Notes: generated by a model not told the origin, from the sequence alone. Shown: positions 30,019 through 44,595, counted from the stretch's first letter. The stretch is 64,000 nucleotides of DNA from Phoenix dactylifera (GCF_009389715.1 NC_052394.1:22880899-22944898), one strand, 5' to 3'. Translations and numbers: made by a program.

Positions 30019-32779
30019 ATGGGGAACTGCTGGAGCGCGAGGATCAAGGCGGAGAGCCCCTGCCACAGCGCTTCAGCTTCAGGTATGATGATGAAGTGGT
30101 GAGGCTTTTTGGTTTTCGAGGCCTCTTGATGCTTGGCTATGGTTTTTTGGATGACTTTATCCATTTTTGGGGGGTCTTTAAGTTGAGATTGTTGCGCTTT
30201 GATCTGTTTAGAGAGTTATACTTCAATTTAAAAATATTTGTTGCTTGCTATCAGTCAGCTAGTTTAATTAGAAAGTTTCATGATCATTTATTTTGCCTGC
30301 GTGCTTGAGTTGTTTGGGTCTTTCGATTCTCTTGGGCTATAGATTTGGGCGGTGATCTTGCGAAAGGTTACTTTAACTTGATGGGTTCTTCTCTTAGACC
30401 GGATTTTAGGGGATGACAGGATCATCTCATATTACTTTATTGTCTATGGGATCTTTTCTCGCGAGATGGCGCAATTTGAAGGAATAAGTCTTGTTTGGCG
30501 CTTGCAGGTGTAAACTCTAGGAATAATAGCAAAGACGGAAATGGGTTGATGAGTGGTTCTAGCAGCCGGGCATCCTCATCTTCCGTGGCTCTGACTTCTC
30601 GTAGCGAGGATGAGATCTTGCAATCTTCCAAGCTGAGGTGCTTCACCTTCAGTGATCTCAAAACCGCCACCAGGAATTTCCGCCCCGATAGCGTATTGGG
30701 AGAGGGGGGCTTCGGTTCTGTCTTCAAGGGATGGATCGATGAGCATGCATTGACAGCATCCAAGCCTGGGACTGGGATGGTCATCGCTGCGAAAAGGCTC
30801 AACCATGAAGGTTTCCAGGGTCATAGGGAATGGTTGGTGAGTATAATTCCTTGTTTCTCTACAGCAGGGCTGTCTTGCCAAAACGCGGCAGAATTGCTGC
30901 ATATTCTGAGTTGCAATTTCTTTCGTTTTCGTTTCCGTAGGCAGAAGTCAATTACCTGGGTCAGCTGTACCATCCCAATCTTGTGAGATTAATCGGATAT
31001 TGCTCGGAGGACGAACACCGCCTGCTGGTCTACGAGTTCATGTCACGCGGAAGCTTGGAGAACCATCTTTTCAGAAGTAAGCCTGCTTTTAGCCTGCGGT
31101 CTTCCTTTTGAATTTGCTTCTCATGGTACTGGATGGGTGCTTTATGTTTGAGTGGAGGAAATGGAATCCTTGTCGGATGTAGCATGTCCCCGGCGTGTTT
31201 TGGAAATGCTAATGGTCCGTTGTGGTTTTCTTAGATGGTAAATAACTCCTGGTTGCTGGGATGAAATGGTGATGCAGGGGGGTCATACTTCCAACCTCTA
31301 CCTTGGAACCTTCGAATGAAGGTTGCACTTGGAGCTGCCAAGGGACTGGCTTATCTTCATGGTGCCGAAACAAAAGTCATATATCGTGACTTTAAGACTT
31401 CCAATGTCCTCCTTGATTCGGTACGTGAAGCTATAAACCTTGGTGTTCTGCGTTTATATATTTGTGCCCCATTGAAACGACAGTAAACGCACCTTTCCAA
31501 TAAATTCTGTTTCTTGGCTGCAGAACTACAACGCAAAGCTTTCTGATTTTGGATTGGCAAAGGATGGTCCTACTGGTGACAAGACCCATGTCTCTACCAG
31601 GGTTATCGGGACATATGGATATGCGGCTCCCGAATATCTTGCAACTGGTATTTTTCCAGCTGACCGCTTATTATCACTCTTACATAAACTTGGTTAGCTT
31701 TATATTTAGAATGCCATGGGAAAGTTTGACTTTGAAGTTTTGTTTACGCGCAACTCTTTTGAGACTTGCTGCTCGATCTGCAATACCCCACACTCCTCTA
31801 TTGAAGTCTAGACAGATCAGAGACTGCTTGTTAGGTATTGAGCATTTGTCTGATATGTTAACAAAAAAGAATGCAAAACTAGGTCCGGTCACACACATCA
31901 TATGTGAGATTAACAAAACAAAATTTGTATGTGAACCGATACTTATTGAACTTCAATTCCTAATAAATTGCCAATGCTATGATTAGATATACTGTATTTT
32001 TCTAAATTTTGTCATAACCTCAATCGAAATCCGGGCTTTAGAATAAAACTCTTTGTAACTACAGAACCTTATCGCACGTGCCCACAGACAGATGCATACA
32101 CAGTTTGATCATCTGTATATAGAAGTTGGCGCCTTGATTCAAAGTCGAATGGTGTGTGAGTTTTCAATGTTTACAGCTCGGTTGTATGGAGCACATTTCC
32201 ATTCTATGGTCTGCTGACTTTCTATGCACGGTTTTCGCTAGGTGAATCGCGTGATGTGCTTCATTCCTTTTCATTACATTCTGAAGCCCTGACTGTAGAG
32301 TACATGGTTCCAATTTTGTAGGTCATCTAACTGCCAAGAGTGACGTGTTTAGCTTCGGAGTCGTTCTTCTAGAAATGTTATCCGGACGACGTGCCATCGA
32401 CAAGAATCGCCCACCTGGAGAGCATAATCTGGTAGAATGGGCAAGGCCTTACCTCACGCATAAACGCAAGATATTTCGCGTCTTGGATACCCGGCTCGAG
32501 GGGCAGTATTCGCTAGCAGCAGCACAGAAGGCTGCTGCACTTGCATTACATTGCCTATCCACAGAAGCCAAGTTCAGACCCACCATGGATGAAGTGGTAT
32601 CAACGTTGGAACAGCTTCAGGACAACAAGGACGCTGCAAAACATTCTCAGTCTGAACCAAAAGCGAGTTCTAGGAGCCTTGGGAGCAGCGGCCACAAGCT
32701 GGGCCATAGAAGTTTGGAAGAGGCTGGGACTAGAAAAGTTGCATATCCGAGACCATCGGCTTCACCTCTTCGTTCCTAG
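30019..32779 (+). CDS. Receptor-like cytoplasmic kinase, RLCK-VII (PBL/APK1 type)
   Basis: Six exons: 30019-30082, 30508-30836, 30941-31076, 31278-31420, 31524-31647 and 32322-32779. They give 417 aa, with phase agreement at all five GT-AG introns. MGNCWSA at the N-terminus carries Gly2 and Cys4, the myristoylation/palmitoylation signature that places family members on the plasma membrane. The Ser/Thr kinase domain spans about 79-362. It has a Gly-rich loop GEGGFGSVF (86-94), ATP-binding Lys117 (AAKRL), catalytic Asp214 ([12 protein letters not shown]), DFG Asp232 and an activation loop ending GTYGYAAPE. The tail is Ser/Arg-rich. RLCK-VII kinases relay signals from receptor kinases in immunity and growth. 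The closest remembered relatives are PBL9/APK1A-like proteins, but the exact orthologue cannot be set. Intron 5 is the longest (674 bp). No damage is seen. Confidence 0.93.
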
Positions 32780-34800
32780 CCGAGCGATCCATGGTGGGGG
32801 TGCCGAAGGCTTCTGGAGGATCGGGTAATACTTGAGCTCAGTTGTTGTAATTATATGCCTATGTGTTATTATTGTATAGCTACTTGGTGCTACTCTTCTT
32901 ATACTGTATGATGTATCAGAAAGGTATTTCACCATCACCACTACAGGAGACGTCTCGGATCAGAATGTCATGACTACCAGGAGCTTATAATGTTAGATAT
33001 ATATACTCGGCAGATGAAAGAGTTTTTGTTCCTCTCTTATCTGGGGCTGACCGTTCTCAGTTATCTCGGCATGTAAATTCTCCGTAGAGCAGACTTTTTG
33101 TGATGCGTACTTTTTCCCCAGAGCTGAAGAATTACTTCTAATCTAATCTAGTTTGCTTTAGTATTTCTTTTCCATGGCTAATGCAAGCCCATCGATAGTA
33201 GCCCAATATCCTTCTTCAACGAATGGATTCGCTAGGAATTTAGGACCATAATCATATCCCTCACTGGACCGTTCGCTAGAAATCAACCCTAGGGAATGTA
33301 TACAGGAGTCCTTTTGGCATGTTGGCAAGATGATCTTAAGGGGTGATACAACACCCCAATTAATCAAAGACTAGTTAAAGTAATAGATGGCTACTACTAG
33401 ATACCATGAATATAGGATAACTAATACTAAGAATATTGGATGACTTTTTTAAAAAAATATCATGAATTACTATTAAACATTTAGATATAAAGTCAAGATT
33501 TCAAAATAATAAAAAAATAAAAAATCATGCATTAGAAGCGAATATATGTTCCAAAGCTATTTAAAATTAATTTTGTATATCCACTAATTTAGATTTTGAA
33601 TCATATGAGACAGCTGTATTTAGTTCTAGAAAATCCCACCCAAAAAGAGTATGCATAAGAAGTCTTGGTGTATAAAATTGAGCCTCACGGTCAGAGTTGA
33701 AAACCTATCAAAATCTGATGACAGCATACATTGATACTCGTATCTGTTTTTATTAAGCAAATACTATTATGGAACGCACTTATTGATCAAATACAATAAT
33801 TCATATTCATATTTATTTTTAACCAATATAAATACAAAACAGATACAGAATGTACAAATGTGTTCTGATCGGTAAATAACAAAAATCGCCATATGCAAAG
33901 TTAATTACGATAATAGCATCCTCATAAACTCAGATCATTTTCTCTAAAGGTGCAACTGATAGACGGGATAAACGGGAGACCATCCTCCAAGGGGATTGTC
34001 CAACCAAACGCCCCAAGACGTCATGGTACAGCCGTGTTCAAATAAGGCCACTTATTTGGATATTTTTTTCTCACCCAAATGAACTTATTTCCTCCCATTT
34101 GCGATTGTACCCAATTACTCTTTAAATTCACCAAAAAGTGAGTAATTTTATTCTTCAATAATCACAAAAACTCGTGCACTTATTTATTCCTACACCTCTT
34201 TCTCTAACCAAATGCCCAAAAATAAATTATTCAACATAATAAACTACCTCATCTTTAGCACGTCAAGTGGGATTTAGGGACCTTAAAGTCGAGTTCAAAG
34301 TAGACTAGATGCACAAAGCCCCCCTAAAATGCTTATGGTACCCAAAGAATAGCGGGTATCAATGGGGCAAAGCCAGCCGTATGCATATTCAACTACACTA
34401 ATAAGCCTCCACTTGGCCGGGTGCAGTCTCATCTGACAAACGCCACCCATCAAAGCTTGGAACTAAGAAAGCAATCTTCAACACATTCATCATGCACAGG
34501 ATCTCTAGAGAAAGAAGGTGGGGGGCGGTTGGGAGGGGGGAGAGACATGAAAGCATATCTTCCATAACATCCTGCTTATAAGTTACAGCCACAGAAGCAT
34601 TTGTCCATGAAAATAAAACCCTAACAAACAGTCCTAGAAACGTATATCATGACATCCAAAAAGGTAAAATGAGAAACAGCAACCCAAGAACTGCAAGATA
34701 CAGCAAACAAGGCAAATTATAGTCATTCAGATGCATAAAACTCTAATAGCAAACAAAAACAAAAAAAATCATACTTGCCCAGAGTTCCAGTAACTCCTCA
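32780..34800. other. Convergent intergenic region, kinase and SCL 3' sides
   Basis: The kinase (+) and SCL (-) genes end toward each other here. The region should contain both 3' UTRs. The middle (33400-34260) is AT-rich with no domain-bearing frame. The frames at 33158-33367 and 34398-34592 (-) are not recognised. Confidence 0.4.
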
Positions 34801-37800
34801 TCAACTGTTGCGCCTAGGGGATGAATCAGCAGACCTCGAACGTGATCCAGGAGGTGAACCTGAGGTTTGTCTTGGTGATCTCCAACGGGAACGTGATCCC
34901 TCCTCAGCATCAAATGAATCCCTTCTGCAAATGCATCACAATAAGACCACAAATCCATCAGTTCCCCTATATAATTAAAAAAAACAAGATGGCATCAGGT
35001 GAAAGGAGGAAGCGGGAAGAAAAAACTATACTGTTCATTTAGCAGCTAGTTTTATTTAACGAGACACAAAACTGCCCTATAATAGTGTAGACCAAATGCC
35101 AGCACCTAAGGGGCCTCTCCGTCTCTCTCCCTCCCTCTCTTGTTAAACTCATAGCTTACAGCAGATGATTGGATTGCCTTGACTGCATATGCCAAATACA
35201 GTTGCTCTAAACACTAATGGGCACATCTGATATTTAAAATCATCAGTTCACTACATGATATGAACTTCGATGAACTCTATAAGAATCACTAAAATGAAAT
35301 CACTAATTAACTCTATTCCAATTATTTTTGTAATAAATGGAACAGTCGGCACCAAGTTGTAAACATGATCAAGATTTGTAAGACTATCTTCTAAATAATT
35401 AACAAATAAAGACACTTACAAATGTAGGATTCAACTTACTCGTCACACCTGTTGTCAGCTTGATTATGATGAGCATCATTCTGACTTGGAGAGTGCAATC
35501 TCCGATTTCGATCCTCATCACATTGTGGTGGATTCTCCCTTGGGGATCTTGTATGACCTGACTGCCTTCTCCTTGGGGAAACAGAGTGGTCACCTCGGTA
35601 TCTCGGGGCAGGTGAGTATGATCTGTTGATGAAAGAAGAGGGGACATCAAAGAGCTGCTTGTCTATTGGGTCAATAATTTGCTTCCTCATATCAAATTTC
35701 ATCTTGCATCACCTACCGTGACCGCTGTCTAACCCTATACGAGTGGCGAGGAGAGCGTGAACGAGACACCGAACGAGAGCGGGAGCGCCCTATTACATTC
35801 ATCATGCAAAAAAAACAAAATTCCCAGTAGGAGATTAGATGCATGTTGCTTACCAAACAAAGTGTGCATGCAACTTGTAGAGAATTAGATTACTACGATT
35901 TAACACCGAAGTAAATACTATATCGTACTAAATTCCCAAACAAAGACCACCATATAGAGAGTAAACAACCAACCAAATATTCATGATTTAGAAAGAACGG
36001 AAATATTGTTTATGACCATCTAGCTATGACATGGACACGCAACAGCAAAAGACATCAATCATATACTTGGAAGTACTTTATAAATACAAAATTGTGCACT
36101 TTGATGCTAGGATGCAAACAGCAATGCCAACTTAAAACTCAGAAAAAGTGCATTCATATCAGGCCATATGCAAGGCATGAGTCTTTAATTTAGAATTATA
36201 CGCTTGTCAACTTATGGAAAAATCATAAATTTAAAAATTATTTTGAAAGAAATTCACCCTAGCAAAGTTCTCCTATTAACAAACAGTTGACAGCAGCATC
36301 TTGCAGCATGACGCATGATACTAATTTGGATAAAAGTCAGGCAAAGAGGCGTGCATCATCATTTTTCACAGTGGGACTACAAGCCTGGCCCACTCCAAAT
36401 TAAGTATACAGTTGGGGCAAAAAAGGGGGAAAACAACTTACATAGATTCATAATTGCGGAGGTACAGAGTAAAAATTTATTTACTTGCCTATCAAATAAT
36501 AAAGCACAAAAGGTACAAAGGGAGCATCAGAGGAAGGGGAACTGAACAAGCATCGGATGCATCAGACGAATGGAGTGGCCCACTTGCCAAATTTTACATT
36601 GATTAGAATTGGGTCATCAGAACCACCGTATTGAAAATAAAATACTTAAGATCATTGGCTTAGGCCTGGTTCATCTGCATCCATCAAGCAAGATGATCCC
36701 ATGACCACATACTGCCTACCATAATGTCTTCAAACAGGCAAACAGAAACTTGTTTGAACAAAGAATCAGCACAAATGAGCAAAAATCAAACAAGCACATT
36801 AAATAGTCTCTAAAAGAATTATTATTATGAATTTGTGTATCGAGCCCCTAGGCAGTCACACCCTCCATTAAAGAAGCAAAAGTTCCAGCCTTCTAGGTTC
36901 AAATCTTCAGTGGCGCATCCCCAAGTACTTAGATCTAGGTAATTATAATATGTGGGTCCTTCTCCCTTTCTCTCAAAAGGAAATATGATAATGAATTTAA
37001 CCAATGAGAAATGAATGATCAGAAATATATAAAAAATTGATATCTTTAAGAGATACTAACATCTAACATTGGAATTTTATTTTAAGAAATCTCACATTGT
37101 ATCTAGATGCAAAATAACTTCAGTGGGTCAAAATAAAAATAGAAATTTCAATGCACATTTTCTGAGAAAATCAACTTTGCTTGTTTAGTAAATATTAAAG
37201 GAAATCATAAAATGAATATTCTTGATATAACAATTCAGTTGCTTCCATTTCTTTATCATGAATCTTATTAAATTTAAACCACAGATTCCGGATGAGCTTT
37301 GCTGTTATCTATAAATAAGAATATGACAAAATGGATAAACATGCACAAGCACTGATGACAATATTCATCACTTCCAAACTGCAGGTCCATGAGAAATTTA
37401 CATAATAATAATGAAACAAGGGATTACCATAATAAGAAGAACGGCGACTATCATGACCAGAAAGCCCTCTGTACAAAAGATTTGCTCACAAGTAAGCACA
37501 ATCTAAAGACAAAATATCATGACCAATTTTAGAATTATCAAGCAAAATCAGTCAGATGAAAAAGGTCATTAAATACCTAGGCCTAGCTCTATTACGCATG
37601 TCTTCAGGCCTTTTCCTCGATTCTGCAGCAAGAACTACAGTTATCTCCCTACCACCAAATATTTGTCGGTTCATGTGATACTGGGCTTCTGATGCATCAT
37701 AAGGGTCAACAAACTCCACAAATCCAAATCCTCGGGGCATCCTGCATTGGACATAATAAAATACATATTCAAATAAGGAAAATGCATCATTAACAAACCA

Positions 37801-39090
37801 AACAACTAGGAAAAGGTTGAAAATCCACATGTGTCTGCTAAGTTTACCGTCACAATGAAATCACTTAATATGCCTTCTATAGTTCTTGATGGAGCACAGA
37901 CAATGACTTAATAGCACTTCCATCAAAAGGGCACTCAAGTGTCACAAAAAGTGGTTAGCAGTCCAGGCACTAGTTTCCGATGTTTCTTCTATAATGACTA
38001 TGTACAGAAACTTCATATAATGCATTTACTTCAAAATCTTCAACACGAATGTAATCAACATTGCTTCCAATTATCTTCTCATGCAACCCACTTCCAAAGA
38101 TCAGCATTCCATCTTGTCTTCCCCAAACTAAATTTGACTTGGAATTAAAATCTCTCCAAACAGGAGGAACTTCTTCATTTGAACAAGACTCAACCCCTCA
38201 ACCCAATGAAAAGGTTAGACAATGCTAAACAGTGTGTCTTCAACAAATGCAAGGCTTGTATTTACTTCAACCAATATACCCCTGAGAACCAGTTCAAAAA
38301 ATAATTCATGTTGAAAGCAAAAGAGAGGCGGATGATATTATTACAAAAGAAGCATTCCTCTACCAAAAAAGGAAAAGGAAAAAAGATCTTTCTACATACT
38401 TAAAGAAATCAATCAATCAATAGTCAAAGGGAAAGTAATTAAAAATGTAAGGAAACTAAGTGGTCAAACTGATTGACCCTTGTAAGTGTTACTGAATATA
38501 TTTTTGGCCTTTATGAAACCTCAAAGCAGCTTTCAATTATTTACCATCCAAAATAATAACGGTTGAAGAATGAACAGGAAAATGGCAGTACAAATCTGCA
38601 GGCCATGTCACAAACGGGAAAACAAGTGAAATAAGATTATGCAATCACAAGAAGAACTGATTTAATATACAAACGCTCACCCAGTATAATAGTCCTTTGG
38701 CAAGTAAACATCCCTTACTGGACCAAATCTTTCAAATGCAGCACGAAGGTCTTCCGGTCTGCAAACCAAAGATGAAGACAAAAGGAAAAGGCTACATAAA
38801 ATTACTCCATAAATAAATCACTCAAGTATAGACTCCAGAATAGTAATATATTTCCCTCAACTAACATAGTTAACCAAAAATTAAATACACAAAATTCACT
38901 ATCATAGTATCATATCCAAAGCAAGAAATCATTACCTGCAATTTAGGGGAATGTTGCGGACCAAAAGACTCCTGTTGTTCTGCTCCTTGCGGCCACTGTA
39001 CCCACTATATCCCCTTCTTGGTGGGCTTCTTCCCCTTCCAGTATATCCCCTCCTTGGAGGACTATAGTAGGCTGGACTATACCTCCTCAT
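34801..39090 (-). CDS. SCL30: SR-type splicing factor, SCL30/SCL33-like
   Basis: Seven coding exons on the minus strand: 39090-38936, 38758-38681, 37741-37577, 37468-37428, 35789-35717, 35622-35440 and 34924-34801. They total 819 nt, or 272 aa, all with GT-AG introns in phase. The N-terminal MRRYSPAYYSPPRRGY is the charged/aromatic extension that defines plant SC35-like SCL proteins. One RRM follows (about 41-120) with RNP2 LLVRNI (42-47) and RNP1 RGFGFVEF (81-88). The C-terminus is an RS domain (SRSRSVSRSRSPRHS; SYSPAPRYRG; GSRSRSADSSPRRNS). These nuclear proteins bind pre-mRNA and guide splice-site choice. The start codon is the one that opens the SCL extension. Long introns fit the heavy alternative splicing known for the family. 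SCL30, SCL30A and SCL33 cannot be told apart here. Confidence 0.93.
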
Positions 39091-41690
39091 GATAGAGCAA
39101 CTATACTAAGACATACCAAAATTTTATCTTGAATCACACATTGATAACCAAGGACAGCAAATGGAACTAATGCAGTTTAAATCTTAGAATACAAAGTAAG
39201 ACAAAAGATGGAAGAACCACCTATAACGTGTCTTTAATTTCCTATATCTAGAAACAACAGGGATCAACAGGAAGATGAATTTGTACATGGTCTGTGATAC
39301 GTACCAAGAACTTCAGAGGAGCCTGAGGCATCTCATCATCCAATTATTTTGTTTTCAAAGAAGACTTGTGCATTATCGGACACTTTAAATGCAATCGACT
39401 ATAAGTTTTCTTGGATATTAAGCATTGTTTGAAAGGCAGTGCAAGTGTAAAATAACGATCTGATAGGTAAAATGGCATGCACCCAGAGAGCTAAATAGAT
39501 TTTTCCCCCAACTCTGAATGATTTTTTATCCAAGCCTGAGTCAACTTATAGAGAGAAAAAAAATGAAGATATACCTAACCAATCAGATCATGGTTGTATA
39601 TTTCGTAGGCCACAACCACAAAAAAATTGAGTTTATTTTGATATAGCATGAGATACTAATCTTAGAAAAAAATAGTACTTTTGTTCAATCCATGCTCAAA
39701 TTTCGAGTAAACTAATGCAACAAACAAAATTATGAATTATCAAATGCTGAATAACCAAAAAACAAGCGACGCGGATGTATGGCTTATAACTAAGTTTAAA
39801 ATACCTAGTTAACAAACAAAACATGTGATATTTAAACTACCAATTTTCAAAAAGATGTTCAAAAGTCAATCTTCTTCAAGTGACTTACCATTTGCCATCA
39901 CAATGCATACATGCTCAGGCTGCATCAACAAGCTGCTTGGACCTACATAGGTGCCTGACAGCTTATTATGCACACAAGCCCCAATGTAGTGCAGTCACCA
40001 AGAGGCCTCCAGACATGCAGGCGCATAGATGGCACCATGAACTGCATTTTAGAATACCGGTTCCAAAATAATGAATAGACTAGATGGACTACAGTTTGGG
40101 GTTAGATATATAATCCTAATGTTTGGATTGGAATATGAAAATTGTTGAATCAGGAACTAAAATCATGTTTCTGTCAGGTATCTACAGACCAATGGAAACC
40201 CCAAACCATGGTAATTCCTTGTTAGGATTCAATGGATTTTCATTACATGATCATATCTCAATCTGAATGGTCATGTATCTTCCATATCTAGTTACATGCT
40301 CAAGTGATGCAATAGTCTGGATCTTTTTTGAAAGATTATATGATCTTCCATGTCTATTAAAGCAACATTTATCAATTCACAGCTCATGAGACTATAAAAA
40401 TTCATTAGACAAGACATTTGATTTGATCAAGATAGAGGATCACACGACAAGATTCAACAGAAGGACTTTTGGGCATGAAAGGGCCCTGAATTGAGTTTGA
40501 GTGGTTTTATTTTTGTTAGGAAGAAACATTGAAGTTAAGTTTTAAAAAAAAAAAAAAACAGGTGCATCAGATTTTTTTCTTAAAAAAAAACCTTGGCATT
40601 AAAGCTTATATTAATTGCTTATGCTTTTGACAGCTTTAAGCATTAAACTATTTCAAGCGTCCTACCATATTTTTAAGGGGGAGCGGCTATCGCATTAAGG
40701 CCCGCAACTCATAACTAAGGAGACAGAATTCAGCATGCCAAAAGAACAAGATGCTGGGTGAATCAGGACAAACACGGCTGTTTATCTCTTCAATGGGGAT
40801 CAGCCACTACGCTTGGCAGTGGCAGGCCCTTATAAAATTCCAGTTCTTAAACTGAAATCATATTTATGAGATTTTCCCCTTTTCTTCATTCTTTCGAATT
40901 AACTTTAGAAGATATCTTCCGGTGAGGAATTAGAAGGCTTCAACTTGTAAGTTAGGGCAGCTCTAAGGGTTTAAAAGGCGCGTCAACAGTACTCACGTCT
41001 GATTCTTGCGCAAGAAAACACTTTGAAGTTTCTTTCTATCAACGGTCTCTCCTTTTGTTGGTTTTATCGCATCAATGAGCAGAGGAATCGCCAATATGGA
41101 TGGTAGGTTACATCAAGTTCACTGAGACTTAATGGAAACCCAGAGTTATCTCAGATCTAGGGTTGTATTATAGATCTTAAGATGAAATTCCAGAAACGTA
41201 GATTTCTTTAACGTTCTAGGAAAAGATTCACTGCATGTATATACCAAATATAAATCTAACGTTGATTCGAAAAAATCCAGGCATAATCAAAGAAATCGCC
41301 AAGAAACCCAGCATCAGAAATATGAATGAAGAAACAATACGCATATAAACATTCACGAACATTAAATACACCCAGAGAGCTCATAACCTGATTTGGAAAT
41401 AGAAACAAGAAACCCTAAATCGCATCTGAGAAAGAGAAATCGGAATGCTAGGCACGGTTGAAATTAGGGTTACCACCGATCGTTTGCGGATCATAATCCA
41501 TAGAAGCGATCGAAGAAGAGCTCATACCTGGAGGAAAAGCGTGCAGTGCGGACCCTAGATTGGAAGAAAATCGAAGGTGGTGAGATAGAAGGCAGCAAGA
41601 AAAGGGGTTGGGCTCGTCCGCTCCTGCCCCCAAAAAATTTTCGATCTTTTGGAACGGCCGAGAGGGCCCTTGGGGTCGCATAAATAGGGG
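39091..41690 (-). promoter_or_regulatory. SCL gene leader intron, leader exon and promoter
   Basis: A minus-strand donor (cctccag|gtatgag) ends a likely leader exon at 41528. An acceptor (tatgtcttag) lies about 20 bases before the ATG, so a leader intron of about 2.4 kb is inferred. A TATA-like CCTATTTATG at 41689-41680 suggests transcription starts near 41650. No additional coding exon is recognisable inside. AT-rich filler dominates. Confidence 0.4.
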
Positions 41691-43280
41691 TGTTCAAACC
41701 ATCCGAGCGGCTCGGTTCGGGCTTAGGTTGGGGAAACCAGGCCGGATTGAGGCTATGGGCTCGAACCGGCAATATGGGCTCTGCAAATTGAGCTAAAGAT
41801 AGACCCGGGAATTGTTAGATTTGAAGTCCAGCAATCCACAATGTTTAAATTATTTCAAGCTAGAGTGTTTGTCTAAATTTAAATTTTATTAAATATTAAT
41901 CCAGATTTGAGCCGAGTTTGAAGGATTGAAGCTTAATTTGATTTATACTTTCCAGCATGATTTAGAATATTTAATTTAATCAATTAGTCTCATGTTTAGC
42001 TTGACTCGAAATTAATCTCGATTCAAAGTTGAAATGACGATAAACAAAACAAGTTTGCTCTCAACATTCATATTCAAGCCGGAGTTAATTTCAAACCAAG
42101 CTTGTTTCTTGGCTCAATTGCATCCCTACTTATAGACAGGGGTAAGTGGGACCCATGTTAAAAGTCTAATGGTATGATGGTGCCCTGGTGCACAGGTTGA
42201 AAATCTGATCCCTGATCCCTGAAAGAAGAAGAGCATGGAGTGTTTTGGTTTGGGTTTGCTAATCTGAAGGCTGTGGGTGGTGGCAATGTTACTTCCTTTA
42301 CAATCGTCACGTCTTCTCTCGTAGCTCCGACTCCCTTGGCAGGGTAGGTTAAATCCCTTAGGCCTCATGGTCGGCCGCTAGACTCACTTGGGCCGGCTGG
42401 GAACACTGCACAAGATCTAATGGATGCTCGTCGAGCCTTGCTGTGGATACTCTAGCAAGCTAGAGATTTCTGCATTTGGACTTCGGTGTCGCAGGAACTG
42501 AGTGTGTGTTCGATGGTGCCCGTCTTGGCATCCGAAGGGTGGCTTTGGGAGCCGGGTTGTATCTTTCCTCTTCCTTTGCATGAATCCATTGTTGGATTAC
42601 TAATAGTATAGATTTCAAAGCACTCCAAACTTTATCATTCATCTGTTTGTATAGATCTCAAAATAATAAGTGGATGATCCAATGATGGATTTGTGAAAGA
42701 GAAGGTGAGCCCCTTTTCAAAACCTTGTGGTGTTGGCTGTCCCCATCCACCAGCGCTGACATCTTGCATGGTGAGCGATGCATGTGTATTGGCTTCTGCA
42801 AGCTCAGTGTATAGTCCCTTATGTACGTATTCCTGAAGTACCAAGTCTTGCCCCCCTTTTACCATAAAAATAAGAAGAAGAACGAAAAACTTGGTCAAGC
42901 ATACATGGAATTCAGCCGGTCTGTAGTGGTTCAACGGCCTCAACCAGGGCCAGATACAGCTTCATGTAATGTGTTAAACAAAACACTACCAATACTGGAT
43001 TCATAGTTTCTCGATTGCTGGATTAAACAACCACCACATGCATAGTATTGAAACCTGGTGAATTCAATCAAACGATCCAATCCGGTATCCATTGCATGCT
43101 TCTAACTCGATAAGAAAGCCGCTTGGTGGATAGATTCTGATAACCGCATGGGAATTCCGGTGAGATTTCTTGCACGAATTCAATCCAACCGAGAAGTAAT
43201 GCAAACACATTGTCATGAGCTGGGTTCTGCATCATGGCTATGTTACTCAAATAACAAATAAAATACAAACAAGGTTCAGA
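41691..43280. other. Intergenic, no recognised gene
   Basis: No frame here shows a domain. The sequence is mixed AT/GC without clear repeat boundaries. Short minus-strand frames (42126-42368, 42635-42943) look like chance. Confidence 0.35.
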
Positions 43281-44095
43281 ATGTCATAACTCAGATTTTG
43301 GGCTTGTGGGCCGGCCAGAGGGGCCAGGCCCAGCCTGACCCGTAACAACCCAGCTCAATTTACTTGTGCTAATGGACCGGTGCGAGAAGAATAGACCCAT
43401 TAGCCAGAGCATACCCTATTGGAGCAGAAGAAGGAGAAGAAGACTCCAAACTCGAAGTCTTCTTCCTCTTCTGATTTCGGTAAGATCGAAGGCCATTCAA
43501 GTTCATCTAGAATTTGGGGGCTTCATCTATTTAATCCTCCTCCTCCTCTATTAAATTCCATCACTAATCTCTCGAGGTATAGCCACAAATCCAAAGGTTC
43601 TTCTCTGAATCTCCTCATTGATTCCTCACCGGAAACGCCGCCGGAACTTCGCTGGACAGGTATAATGGGTCAAGCTTCTTCTTTCTCTTAGTTTTCCGGC
43701 TCCATGGCCATCACCACTACTTGATTTGGGGCCAACGAGCTGGTGGAACGCACGAAACAGGACAGTCCCTATATTATCTTCTTCTTCATCCTCCCTATTT
43801 TGTCGTCGTCGGCTGCTGGTTGGCCGAGGTTGCGGCCATCATGGCCACCATCAAGTGGGGGGCAAGCCACTATGGCTGCCGCCCTCTTGGATTGCGATAA
43901 GGAAGAGAGAAAGGGGTGGGTTGTTCGTGAAGAGAGGAGAGAGAGAGAGAGATTATCTCTCTTCTTCTCTCTCCCTCTCTCTAAATTTTCTCTCTTTCTT
44001 CTTCCTCTTTTTCTCTCTCTTGGTGCCTCTTTTTAGTTGAACCAGGTAGGTGGTGAAGGAGACTCGGGGGACCGGGTGATGGACCCTTAGTAGAA
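43281..44095. other. GC- and CT-rich block of unknown origin
   Basis: A bounded block of higher GC with purine/pyrimidine runs (for example CT-rich 43950-44030) lies in AT-rich surroundings. Plus-strand frames (43419-43691, 43743-44036) are Ser/Leu-rich or low complexity and have no domain. It could be a retrotransposon leader or a gene's 5' region that has lost its coding part. Confidence 0.3.
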
Positions 44096-44595
44096 GTGGG
44101 TAGGCGATCTAGATTACTAGTCCATTGTTTGATTTTATTTTAATAATCAAGTTTTATTCTATAGAGGGAGAGTCATCTGTGCAAGAAAATTTTAATCGGT
44201 ACACTCTACACCCCAACTCGTTGACCCTGAAGCAGATCAGTGATTATTGTGTTAGTTAATCTTAGATAAAGGTACGAATCTCTATACTTGAATCACCATA
44301 TATATATACACACACATGTTTATTGGTATGTATCACTGGATTTGCACCGTGAGCTTTGTATCGATTTGGCATAAGACTGATGTGCTTTTATATGATTTCC
44401 AATACAAATATATTTATGTGGTTATTATACATATCAAATGTTGAGAACGTGATTATATGAATAAAAATATCTTAAATTCGAAAAAAAATATATTGTATAT
44501 GTGATAATTAATCTGACAAGAATAACTGGTAAATCTGACGGATAAGATATAATTTCGACTGACCTCATTATAGCATCATACTGACACATAGAAAG

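Noticed and set aside
31549-31986. Continuous frame running from the kinase exon into intron 5
   Set aside because: The kinase sequence stops matching the family at the GT donor after LATG and resumes at 32322, so the rest is intron read-through.
36839-36950. tRNA- or SINE-like text (ctaggttcaaatctt) in an SCL intron
   Set aside because: Only a weak box B-like match, no paired acceptor stem, and no second box.
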